64,000 nt of DNA. Origin: JAXLQL01 sp046331625. GTDB taxonomy: Bacteria; Acidobacteriota; Terriglobia; Bryobacterales; Bryobacteraceae. Made by a program: the position numbers and the translations under genes. Of the stretch, positions 34,258 through 41,674 are shown one piece after another. The DNA lies in the NCBI GenBank assembly GCA_046331625.1, contig JAXLQL010000013.1, forward strand, positions 62,001 to 126,000, read 5' to 3'. How positions within the stretch are numbered: the stretch's first letter is position 1; every line of letters starts with the position of its first letter. The notes beneath the pieces are model-generated. The model was not told the DNA's origin. It saw nothing but the letters and a program-made list of their open reading frames with translations, and did not search any database.

Positions 34258-34760
34258 GTTCTGCGGCCCCTTGGCCCGCGACGTTGACTACCGCCTCCGC
34301 CGGTTCAGCCGCAGCCACCTCGTTTCTAGAGCCGCGTCCCCATCCCCGGAATCCGCCGTACGTTCTCAGGGCCCCTTCGCCCGCGACGTTGATTACCGCC
34401 TCAGCCGGTTCAGCCGCAGCCACCTCGTTTCTAGAGCCGCGTCCCCATCCCCGGAATCCGCCGTACGTTCTCAGGGCCCCTTCGCCCGCGACGTTGATTA
34501 CCGCCTCAGCCGGTTCAGCCGCAGCCACCGCGTTTCTAGAGCCGCGTCCCCATCCCCGGAATCCGCCGCACGTTCTCAGGGCCCCTTCGCCCGCGACGTT
34601 GACTACCGCCTCAGCCGGTTCAGCAACAGCCACCGCGTTTCTAGAGCCGCGTCCCCATCCCCGGAGTCCGCCGTACGTTCTCAGGGCCCCTTCGCCCGCG
34701 ACGTTGACTACCTCCTCAGCCGGTTCAGCCGCAGCCACCTCGTCCCAGTAGCCACGCCGC
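34258..34760 (+). repeat. 105-bp tandem array of nuclease-core fragments
   Basis: Units begin at 34258 (104 bp), 34362, 34467, 34572 (105 bp each) and 34677 (final unit, diverging after about 34760). Neighbouring units differ at only a few bases. Translated in the plus frame each gives GPFARDVDYRLSRFSRSHLV plus a Ser/Pro-rich linker. This matches residues about 82-102 of the endonuclease encoded at 34967 (DYRLSGFNRGHLVP), so the array is built from copies of that gene's active-site core. All three plus frames and one minus frame are open because 105 is divisible by 3; none has a convincing start signal. No other feature lies between 34168 and 34258. Confidence 0.9.
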
Positions 34761-34770
34761 AACCGTCAAT

Positions 34771-34787
34771 AAATGTTTTGAACATTT
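34771..34787. promoter_or_regulatory. operator-like palindrome, copy 1
   Basis: AAATGTTTTGAACATTT is a perfect 7-bp inverted repeat with a 3-base centre. It lies at the end of the fifth array unit. Confidence 0.55.
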
Positions 34788-34828
34788 GCTCAAGAACTCT
34801 CCCTCCATCCTCGCCTGCCAGTCTCCGT

Positions 34829-34940
34829 CCCCTTCGCCCGCAACGTTGACTACCGCCTCCGCCGGTTCAGCCGCAGCCACCTCGTCCCAGTAGCCACGCC
34901 GCAACCGTCGAGAAATGTTTTAAACATTGGCTAAAGAAAT
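34829..34940 (+). repeat. sixth nuclease-core copy with its own palindrome
   Basis: From CCCCTTCGCCCG at 34829 this repeats the segment starting at 34687, displaced by exactly 142 bases and including the palindrome and the following GCTxAAGAA. The translated core is ARNVDYRLRRFSRSHLVP, closer to the nuclease gene (ARNADYRLSGFNRGHLVP) than the other copies. Confidence 0.85.
34913..34929. promoter_or_regulatory. operator-like palindrome, copy 2, ahead of the endonuclease gene
   Basis: AAATGTTTTAAACATTG differs from copy 1 at the centre and last base. It ends 37 bases before the GTG start of the nuclease gene, a position suited to control of transcription. The binding protein is unknown. Confidence 0.55.
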
Positions 34941-34966
34941 GTCGCGGCTCCGCCGATCTATGCAAT

Positions 34967-35710
34967 GTGACGCCACTCGCTGCTCTCCTCCTTCTCGCCG
35001 CCGCGCAGAGCCTCCTCGCCCAGCCCTCCCGCTTCGGGCTCCCCGCCTGCGATTCGCCTTCCTCGGAATTCGCCGACCACCACTACTTCGTCCTCTGCCA
35101 TGACTCCGCTCTTCGCCTGCCCTCATGGACCGCCTACGAACTACTTCCTTCCGCCCTCGGCGGCCACGCCAAGCGCCCTCATTCCTTCCACGCGGACCCA
35201 ACGCTCTCCGGACCCGTGGCCCGCAACGCTGACTACCGCCTCAGCGGCTTCAACCGCGGCCACCTCGTCCCAGCCGAGGACTTCGCCTTCTCCCCCGGCG
35301 CCATCGCAGCAACGTTCGTGCTTTCGAACACTGCGCCTCAACTGCCCTCGGTCAACCAACGAATCTGGCGTCGCATTGAGAACTCCGTGCGCGCCGTAGC
35401 GGCCAATTCCGATGCGGTCTACGTTTTCACCGGGCCGATCCTCGCCGGCTCACCCACCGAATTCGCCGGCGAAGTCGCCGTCCCCACTCACTTCTTCAAG
35501 GTCTGGCTCGCCATCCAAGGCGAACAAAAGCGAATGTACGCTGCCATCGTCCCGAACGCAGAGATCTCCGTTCAATCACTCGACGATTTCGCCGTGTCTG
35601 TTGACGAAGTCGAACGGCTCACCGGCCTCGACTTCTTCTCGAACCTAAGCCAGGCCGAACAACAATCCCTCGAAGCCGCAGCCGAGCACCTTCCTTCCCG
35701 CTCCCGCTGA
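34967..35710 (+). CDS. secreted DNA/RNA non-specific endonuclease
   Basis: A 247-residue nuclease of the NUC1/Serratia type, cutting both DNA and RNA with a metal ion. A signal peptide (LAALLLLAAAQSLLAQ) opens the protein. The active site is RGHLVPAED with the general-base His99; the metal-binding Asn130 lies in SNTAPQLPSVNQRIW, the usual TF-LSN-xPQ-x-N-xxxW arrangement. The Asp of the common DRGH motif is Asn here. The C-terminal YVFTGPILAG completes the fold. Start is GTG at 34967. Six partial copies of its active-site core lie immediately upstream. Confidence 0.92.
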   Translation: MTPLAALLLLAAAQSLLAQPSRFGLPACDSPSSEFADHHYFVLCHDSALRLPSWTAYELLPSALGGHAKRPHSFHADPTLSGPVARNADYRLSGFNRGHLVPAEDFAFSPGAIAATFVLSNTAPQLPSVNQRIWRRIENSVRAVAANSDAVYVFTGPILAGSPTEFAGEVAVPTHFFKVWLAIQGEQKRMYAAIVPNAEISVQSLDDFAVSVDEVERLTGLDFFSNLSQAEQQSLEAAAEHLPSRSR

Positions 35711-35820
35711 TGGGCCCCTGAACAGTCACGCGTATGGGACAATTCCCGACTCCAACAATCGCATTCACTTGCCAGAATCGAATGTGTAGAGGATTCGACC
35801 GCCAGCGGTATCCCTGGACC

Positions 35821-36285
35821 ATGACTACGGGCCGCAAAACCGGGACCAATCGCGCCGGCGCGCGGCACTCCACCGGTGCTCGCACCCGAACAGGATAAGG
35901 CGGCCTCGTCGAAGAACGCCGTCACCCACGGGATCTTCACCGCAACCTTCGCCGCTCTCCGAAGACCGCCACGAACGCCGCCCCAAGGCTTCAACGAAGA
36001 ACTCGTCTTCGCGAACCTCATCCAGGCCGCGTGAAAGGGAGAGACGTGCCGCCGAGAGAATAGAGAAGTATTCGCGTTATGAGGGCTCGAGCGCGCCTGC
36101 CGCGCCTTGGCCGAACTCTGCAAACTCCAAGCCGAGCGCTTTCTCCGCAATGCCGCTGCCGGACCTCGCGAACGAAGCCTTCTGCCGCCGCCTCGAAGCC
36201 GAGTCCCGCTGGGGCCATGGCCAAGCTCCGCGCGCTCAAAGCTGGCATCCCAAGCGCCGATCCCGGACTTCCGAAAGCCGCCTGA
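35821..36285 (+). pseudogene. decayed conserved hypothetical gene with several frame breaks
   Basis: Pieces in different plus frames line up in order: MTTGRKTG-NRAGARHSTG at the start, then DKAASSKNAVTHGIFT, FNEELVFANLIQAA, LAELCKLQAERFLRNAA, LANEAFCRRLEAESRWG, and finally AMAKLRALKAGIPSADPGLPKAA to a stop at 36285. The GK-SS-NA-HG motif followed by a helical ERF-R-LEAESRW region is familiar from multi-copy uncharacterised acidobacterial proteins. At least four frame breaks make it non-functional. The gap 35711-35820 shows nothing else. Confidence 0.7.
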
Positions 36286-36300
36286 ATCAGTTGCCTTCCG

Positions 36301-36330
36301 CTTCAGCCTGCGCGGGACTTCACTCCTTCC
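36301..36330 (+). repeat. partial REP-like repeat
   Basis: CTTCAGCCTGCGCGGGACTT followed by CACTCC matches the middle of the double-hairpin repeat; the outer half of each stem is missing. It overlaps the 3' end of the first PIG-L gene. Confidence 0.5.
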
Positions 36331-37168
36331 GCCGCATCCTCGTGGGGACCTGATAGTCCCGGCCCGCATAGTGGAACTCCTCCGCCTGCTTGAACTGCGA
36401 GTCCTTGGCGGCGATCTCGGCGAGCTTCCGCACGTTGATCGCGGTCAACTCCGCCACCGGCGAGGCACTCACATCGTCGAGTAGCGGCAAGCGGCGTCCA
36501 GTCGATTCGAGTCGCTGCTTGATCCGCATCGCAGTCGCATAGTTGATAGTGGCGAACGCCTGAGCCGCGCGCAGCTTCTTGTCGAACGTCGACGCAATGT
36601 CTCTCACCACCGGCTGCGGCGCAAACGTCGCAGTCGACTCCGCCTCGCGCCGCCGCGGATCGAACGGCTGCGCGTAATAGTAGAGCTCCGGCGTCACATG
36701 CGGCGCGATGCCAGCAGTCGCGTGCGGTGGCTGGTGATTGGGGAGCGCCGCAATGCGGCGAGCCTCCTCGGCCGCCATACCTGTATAGTGCCGGTCGAGC
36801 ACTTCCACATACTCGGCGTAGGGGTTCGGGATGAACATCACGTCCGGCTTGTGCAGCCGCACGTAGAGCATGATGCGGTCGCGAATCTCCGTGGGCGAAA
36901 TGCCGCCGAGCTCGCCCGCGCGGTATCCGAGATGGATCACCTTGCCCACGCCGAGAATCTTCGCCGCCTGCTCACTCTCACTTCGCACGCGAGAGGCGGT
37001 CTCTTCGGGCGAGAGATTCCATGAGTCCTTGTCGTCATTCGTAACGCGGATCAGAATCGCGTTCGCGCCTTTGTCGATCATCGACGCGATCGTGCCTCCT
37101 GCGGCGAGCACCCAGTCCGTAGCATCGGCCGTAACAATCAGCAGCGTGGTGGCGAGCAGTAGAGTCAT
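36320..37168 (-). CDS. PIG-L-family protein A, metal-site motif degenerate
   Basis: A 282-residue exported protein (signal LLLATTLLIVTADA) with the LmbE/PIG-L Rossmann-like fold: VLAAGGTIASMIDKGANAILIRVTNDDKDS, SEQAAKILGVGKVIHLGYRAGELG and HKPDVMFIPNPYAEY. The canonical AHPDDE metal motif is replaced by ADATDW, and the later HPDHR by VLDRHY, so zinc binding is probably lost or changed. Its ATG overlaps the stop of gene B by ATGA. PIG-L enzymes remove acetyl groups from N-acetylglucosamine-containing lipids or thiols; this one may be a non-catalytic partner. Confidence 0.8.
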   Translation of the reverse strand: MTLLLATTLLIVTADATDWVLAAGGTIASMIDKGANAILIRVTNDDKDSWNLSPEETASRVRSESEQAAKILGVGKVIHLGYRAGELGGISPTEIRDRIMLYVRLHKPDVMFIPNPYAEYVEVLDRHYTGMAAEEARRIAALPNHQPPHATAGIAPHVTPELYYYAQPFDPRRREAESTATFAPQPVVRDIASTFDKKLRAAQAFATINYATAMRIKQRLESTGRRLPLLDDVSASPVAELTAINVRKLAEIAAKDSQFKQAEEFHYAGRDYQVPTRMRRKE

Positions 37169-38058
37169 TTCTTGGCTTCGTTTTCGCGGATGTAGTCTTT
37201 GAGTCCAGGCAAGTGGTCGAACTCATCGCGGAACCAATAGGGCTCGGCATACCGGACTCCGTACTCGCGCCCGCGCTTGCGCGAGACCCAGTCCATGTGC
37301 CACTCGTCGATCAGCACTGCGGCGTCGAGGTCTGACTTGCCTTGCAACTCGTCCACCACCAACCCATCGGCTTCGAGTTGCTTCCGAACCGAAGCGGCCA
37401 TGCCGGGACTCGCATACACGTTCCGATGCGCCACGTATGCCTTCCGCTTGCGCATCACTTGCTTCTCGTCCAGCTCCACGAATGCATTGGCCTCGTGTCC
37501 ACGGCCGTAGTCGACGCGCGCCTTCAAGAACAGGTACGGCACGCGATGCGTCGCGAGCCCGGCGTCGATGTGTTCCGGATGAACGTTCGCGAGCCCGGCC
37601 ATCCACACGGCTTCGGCAGCCGCACGCGCCACCTTGCGGTGATCGGGATTCCGGTCATAGTGCGCCCACGGATCATGCCCGAGCACGACATCCGGGCGAT
37701 GCTTGCGAATGAGAAAGATGAGTTGCTCGCGAAGCTGCTGGAGCGGCGTCGGGTCCATGTAGTCGTTCCGCCAGTTGAGCGAGTAAACGCCCTTCATCCC
37801 GAGGATGCGCCCGGCGGCTTCTGACTCCTCGAGGTTGATCATGTCATTGTGCGGATACCCCGAAGCTCCGTCTTTCTCATCGTTCGACGCACGCACGTAC
37901 CAAATGTCGTAGCCGCGATCCACCATCTTGGCGATGAGTCCGCCCATGCCGTAGTCGGTGGTGTGGTCATCATGATGCGGCTCAATCACGAGCGCCGTCT
38001 TGCCCGGCGGAATGTCCACCGCGCGGGGCGCGAGCAACAGCATCAACCAGGGAATCAT
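37165..38058 (-). CDS. PIG-L-family deacetylase B, canonical metal site
   Basis: A 297-residue exported deacetylase (signal MIPWLMLLLAPRA). The metal motif is EPHHDDH in place of AHPDDE, with a second His in HYDRNPDHRKVARAA; DPWAHYD precedes it. EKDGASGYPHNDMINLEE holds the conserved E-R/A-ILG region. Closely related to gene C (shared RNDYMDP, NPDHRKVARAA, HLPGLKDY). ATG at 38058 overlaps the stop of gene C. Substrate unknown. Confidence 0.88.
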   Translation of the reverse strand: MIPWLMLLLAPRAVDIPPGKTALVIEPHHDDHTTDYGMGGLIAKMVDRGYDIWYVRASNDEKDGASGYPHNDMINLEESEAAGRILGMKGVYSLNWRNDYMDPTPLQQLREQLIFLIRKHRPDVVLGHDPWAHYDRNPDHRKVARAAAEAVWMAGLANVHPEHIDAGLATHRVPYLFLKARVDYGRGHEANAFVELDEKQVMRKRKAYVAHRNVYASPGMAASVRKQLEADGLVVDELQGKSDLDAAVLIDEWHMDWVSRKRGREYGVRYAEPYWFRDEFDHLPGLKDYIRENEAKK

Positions 38059-39056
38059 TTCCCCCGAACCTCGCTTGCGAGGTAGTCTTTGAGTCCAGGC
38101 AAGTGGTCCCACTCGTCGCGAAAATAGGCTTTCTCAGCAAACGGAACCCCGGCGAGTTTGCCCACTTCGCGCGAACCCCACTCCATCTCCCACCGGTTTA
38201 GCAACTCCGTGGCCTTCTCGTCAGAGACGCCATCGAGCTCCGGTATCGTCATTCCGCGATCGGCCAACTGCTTCTTGATGTTCTGCGCCTGCCCCGCACC
38301 GCCACGTACATTTTGGTGCGCCCACCACGCAGCGGCTTTGCGCGACACCTGCGCCGCATTGATCTCGATGGCAACGTTCGGCGTGTGGCCTCGACCGTAG
38401 TCGGCGCGCTGGAAGTAGTAGACGTAAGGCACGCGGTGCGGTTGCAGCCCCGCGTCGAGATGCTCGGGATGGACGTTCGCGAGTCCGGCCATCCACGTCG
38501 CTTCACCCGCGGCGCGCGCCACTTTGCGATGATCCGGGTTGCGATCATAGTGCCCCCATGGATCGAACGTCATGACGATATCGGGGCGAAGCTTGCGGAT
38601 CAGCAGAATGTAGTTGGCGCGGACCTCGCGCAGCGGCACGGAGTCCATGTGATCGTTGCGCCAGTTGAGGCTAATCACGTCTTTGAGACCGAGGTGTCTC
38701 GCCGCGTCGTGCGATTCCTTGTTGTTGATCTGGTCATTGCGACCCCACGTCGGCGGACCGTCTTTTTCGTCATTCGTGGTGCGGACGAAATATCCGGTGA
38801 AGCCTTCGTCGACGAGGCGCGCAGCCATGCCGCCGAACGCGGCTTCCCACGTGTGGTCATCGTGATGGGCTTGGATGATGAGGAACGTCTTGCCAGGCGG
38901 AATGCGGCCGAGGGGAAGCTTCTGCGCATGCGCGAAACCGCCAAAGATCAGAAGGGCAAGCGCCGCGTGATAGACTTGACCCCGAATGCGATTCGCATGG
39001 GCATTGCTGCTTCCATTGCTCGGATTGTCGCAAGAGCGGAGCATCTTGGTGGTCAC
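38055..39056 (-). CDS. PIG-L-family deacetylase C, canonical metal site
   Basis: Up to 333 residues, with QAHHDDHTWEAAFGG as metal motif and HYDRNPDHRKVARAA as the second. It is paralogous to gene B along its length and ends HLPGLKDYLASEV. The start is uncertain: the hydrophobic segment HAALALLIFGGFAHA looks like a signal peptide, but the only ATG codons (39056, 39044) lie before it, inside the 5' end of gene D on the other strand. A 71-base overlap of divergent starts would be unusual; a non-standard start nearer 38990 is possible. Confidence 0.82.
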   Translation of the reverse strand: MTTKMLRSCDNPSNGSSNAHANRIRGQVYHAALALLIFGGFAHAQKLPLGRIPPGKTFLIIQAHHDDHTWEAAFGGMAARLVDEGFTGYFVRTTNDEKDGPPTWGRNDQINNKESHDAARHLGLKDVISLNWRNDHMDSVPLREVRANYILLIRKLRPDIVMTFDPWGHYDRNPDHRKVARAAGEATWMAGLANVHPEHLDAGLQPHRVPYVYYFQRADYGRGHTPNVAIEINAAQVSRKAAAWWAHQNVRGGAGQAQNIKKQLADRGMTIPELDGVSDEKATELLNRWEMEWGSREVGKLAGVPFAEKAYFRDEWDHLPGLKDYLASEVRGK

Positions 39057-39831
39057 GGCTTCCTCGGGTGATTATATCTTCGGAGCCGGGGGCACGCTCG
39101 CCCGTTATGCCCGCGAAGGATGGCGGATCACGGTGGCGCAGTTCGGCAATGACGACAAGATGTCGCTGGGCCGCGCACCTGCTTGGACGCGGCTCACCAA
39201 CGTGACTGAAGGCGAGGCGGCAGGAAAGTACGTGGGTACGAGTGAAGTGGTCCGAATGGGGCATCTCAGCGGACAGTTGGGAGAACTCTCTTCCACCGAG
39301 ATGCGCAATCAGCTTTTCGGGATGATCCGCGGGAAACGTCCGCGCATCATTTTCCTGCCTGATCCGTACGTGCACTATCAAGATGATTCGGATGCGTATT
39401 GGCTCGGCCGAACCGCGGAAGAAGCGTGGGGCTACAGCGGCGGCGGCACGTTCGCGAACGAGCTGACACGGATGGGATTCAAGCCATACGGAGCGCCAGA
39501 GGTCTTCTACTATTCGGCTTGGCGCCCCTATCGTGCAGGAGAGGGTGGCGAAGAAGCGAAGGCGGCGTTTCGCGCGGTGGACGTGACGGACTTCATCGGA
39601 CGCAAGCTGCTGGCGGCTCAGACGATGTACAACCGCAACCGCACCTGGGCCCGGATCCGATTTGGCATCATTGAGGATGCGCGCGTGGACGAGTACGTGC
39701 GCGAGTTCGTTCAGCAGATGGCCCAGACGATCGGAAAGAAACATGGCTTTGCGTACGGCGAAGAGTTCAATCACGTGGGTGCCGCAGGCGGCGTTCCGCC
39801 TTGGGCTCTGGAGCGCGCTCGCGGCCGCTAG
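38986..39831 (+). CDS. PIG-L-family protein D, metal-site motif degenerate
   Basis: A 281-residue exported protein (signal RFAWALLLPLLGLS). The PIG-L core is TASSGDYIFGAGGTLARYAREGWRITV, with SEVVRMGHLSGQLGEL and RPRIIFLPDPYVHYQDD. The HPDDE motif reads SSGDYI and the HPDHR region reads DDSDAY, so both halves of the metal site are altered. It is clearly related to genes A and E. Divergent from gene C. Confidence 0.82.
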   Translation: MRFAWALLLPLLGLSQERSILVVTASSGDYIFGAGGTLARYAREGWRITVAQFGNDDKMSLGRAPAWTRLTNVTEGEAAGKYVGTSEVVRMGHLSGQLGELSSTEMRNQLFGMIRGKRPRIIFLPDPYVHYQDDSDAYWLGRTAEEAWGYSGGGTFANELTRMGFKPYGAPEVFYYSAWRPYRAGEGGEEAKAAFRAVDVTDFIGRKLLAAQTMYNRNRTWARIRFGIIEDARVDEYVREFVQQMAQTIGKKHGFAYGEEFNHVGAAGGVPPWALERARGR

Positions 39832-40627
39832 CGCCCGGGCGCAGCCAGGACCGGTGCTCGTGATCACGCCCTCCATGCGCGACTGCGTGTTCGGCGCAGG
39901 CGGAACGCTCGCCAAGTTCGCGAGCGAGGGTCGGGCTGTGTACGTCGCTGTGCTCGGCAATGAAGAGAAGCTGTCGGCCGGCCTCGGTCCGGCGGAGACT
40001 CGCATCGCCAACAACGAAGAAGGCGAACGAGCAGCCAAGCGGCTGGGCGTGAAGGAAGTGATCAATCTCGGGCACAAGAGCGGCGAGCTAGGTTACATTT
40101 CGTCGAGCGAGATTCGCAATCAAGTGATGGCGTTGACGCGCCTCTACAAGCCCGAGATCCTGTTCTTCCCCGATTGGTATGTCCACTATCAGGACGACAA
40201 TGACCTCTACCGCGCGGGCCGCGCGACTGAGGAGTCGCCGTACGGAGGGTCGAGCTTGTTCCTCCAGGAGATGTCGGCCCAAGGCTTTCCGGGGTTCGCG
40301 GCTCGCGAGTATTACTTCTTCGTGCCATATCGTCCGTACCGGGCGCGCGAAGGCGGAGAGGGTAACGCGACGATGAAGCAGGTGGATATCTGCGGCATGA
40401 TGGACCGCAAAGTCAGTGCGGCGCTCGAGATGACGACCGCGAATCGGGCCTTTGCGCAGGTGCGGAGCCCTGGGGCGGATGGACAGGCGTTTGCGCGTAC
40501 GTTCGTCGAGGAACTGGCATCGGCCGTGGGCCAGAGGCACGGGATGAGGTGCGCCGAGGAGTTCAATCACTTGCGTCCGGTGCCGGGGTTGCCGGAGCAT
40601 GTTCGGGAGAAGGCCAGAAAGAAATGA
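39779..40627 (+). CDS. PIG-L-family protein E, metal-site motif degenerate
   Basis: A 282-residue protein beginning with a signal peptide (GLWSALAAASARA) read from a GTG at 39779; an ATG at 39743 is an alternative but adds polar sequence. Core motifs are TPSMRDCVFGAGGTLAKFASEGRAVYV, KEVINLGHKSGELGYISS and FFPDWYVHYQDDNDLY. Like D, it lacks HPDDE and HPDHR. The gene overlaps D by 53 bases, so the two are cotranscribed. Confidence 0.82.
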   Translation: MPQAAFRLGLWSALAAASARAQPGPVLVITPSMRDCVFGAGGTLAKFASEGRAVYVAVLGNEEKLSAGLGPAETRIANNEEGERAAKRLGVKEVINLGHKSGELGYISSSEIRNQVMALTRLYKPEILFFPDWYVHYQDDNDLYRAGRATEESPYGGSSLFLQEMSAQGFPGFAAREYYFFVPYRPYRAREGGEGNATMKQVDICGMMDRKVSAALEMTTANRAFAQVRSPGADGQAFARTFVEELASAVGQRHGMRCAEEFNHLRPVPGLPEHVREKARKK

Positions 40628-40708
40628 TCGCTGTCGGCGCCACTCACGGGAATGCTTCTACTACTGTCCTTCAGTTTCTTCGCCACCCGCGAAGATTCAG
40701 CCCCAGCT

Positions 40709-40752
40709 TGTGGGGCAGGCTTCAGCCTGCGCGGGACTTCAGTCCCGCTTCC
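40709..40752 (+). repeat. REP-like double-hairpin repeat, copy 4
   Basis: TGTGGGGCAGGCTTCAGCC then GCGGGACTTCAGTCCCGC and TTCC, nearly identical to copy 1. The rest of the gap 40628-40854 holds no supported gene; a good ribosome binding site (AAAGGAG) for the next gene is near its end. Confidence 0.85.
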
Positions 40753-40854
40753 GAGCGGCGCAGCGAGTTTGATGCCTGAATCAGCGGCCCGCCGAAAACG
40801 AAGCCGGGCTCAGACCCCGACTTGGCTGAAGCCCGACCTGCAAAGGAGCTTTCG

Positions 40855-41673
40855 ATGAATTATCGAGAAATTCAATACACCACTGACAACGGCGTTGCCA
40901 CAATCACCCTCAATCGACCCGACAAGCTCAACGCCTGGACCGCAGTGATGGAAGTCGAGTTCACCGCCGCCATCCGAGCCGCGGCGCTCGATGACGCAGT
41001 TCGCGCGATCGTTGTGACGGGCGCCGGTCGCGGCTTCTGCGCCGGTGCGGACTTGAGCCTGCTCAACTCGGCCGCGCAAGCCGGAGCGCCAGTCGCAGGA
41101 CATCAGAAGCGCGAAGTCGACTGGCCCGAGCTCACCGAAGACCAGCGCCGCCGCTACGCCTGGATGCTCGCCGTAAACAAGCCGATCATCGCCGCCATCA
41201 ATGGACCGGCGGTCGGCCTCGGCTTCATCATCGCGCTCTACTGCGACATCCGCATCGCCTCCGCCACGGCGAAGTTCAACACCATCTTCGCCCGCCGCGG
41301 GTTGATCGCCGAATACGGCATGGCATGGCTGCTCCCGCGCATCGTAGGCCTGACCCGCGCGCTCGAATTGACGCTCACCGCGCGCATGCTCGACGCTGAG
41401 GAGGCCCTTCGCATTGGCCTCGTCAATCAGGTGCTGCCCGAAGCCGATTTCGCCGCCGCAGTTCAGGCTTACGCCGCCGAACTTGCCGCCACGGTCTCCC
41501 CACGGTCTACCATGGTGATGAAGCGACAAATTTACGCAGGGCTGAGCTCGACGCTGGGACAGTCGCTCGAGCTCGCTTTCACGGAGATGAAAGAGAGCCT
41601 GCAGTCGGAAGATTTCAAGGAGGGCGTGGCCCACTTCCTCGAGAAGCGGCCGCCACGGTTCAAAGGCAGGTAG
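40855..41673 (+). CDS. enoyl-CoA hydratase/isomerase-family protein
   Basis: A 272-residue crotonase-fold enzyme, typically hydrating enoyl-CoA in fatty-acid breakdown. The oxyanion-hole segments are GAGRGFCAGADLS and NGPAVGLGF; a catalytic-type Glu153 lies in RRGLIAEYG, while the other catalytic Glu position is Gly/Phe, so the exact reaction is uncertain. ATG at 40855 has AGGAG 7 bases upstream. The stop is followed within 2 bases by the start of the fusion gene, which suggests cotranscription. Confidence 0.9.
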   Translation: MNYREIQYTTDNGVATITLNRPDKLNAWTAVMEVEFTAAIRAAALDDAVRAIVVTGAGRGFCAGADLSLLNSAAQAGAPVAGHQKREVDWPELTEDQRRRYAWMLAVNKPIIAAINGPAVGLGFIIALYCDIRIASATAKFNTIFARRGLIAEYGMAWLLPRIVGLTRALELTLTARMLDAEEALRIGLVNQVLPEADFAAAVQAYAAELAATVSPRSTMVMKRQIYAGLSSTLGQSLELAFTEMKESLQSEDFKEGVAHFLEKRPPRFKGR

Positions 41674-41674
41674 A

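Noticed and set aside
34258..34760. CRISPR array
   Set aside because: Units are 105 bp and nearly identical along their whole length, with no unique spacers and no cas genes.
34124..34762. Minus-strand Gly/Ala-rich repeat protein over the same array
   Set aside because: Same reason: a by-product of the repeat; low-complexity composition and no ribosome binding site.
34031..34849. Repeat protein of 272 residues across the nuclease-core array
   Set aside because: The frame is open only because the repeat unit is 105 bp without stops. It begins inside the prepilin peptidase gene, has no start signal, and other frames are equally open.
35572..36369. Minus-strand frame of 265 residues
   Set aside because: Ser/Arg-rich shadow of the nuclease end and the decayed gene, which make better sense on the plus strand.
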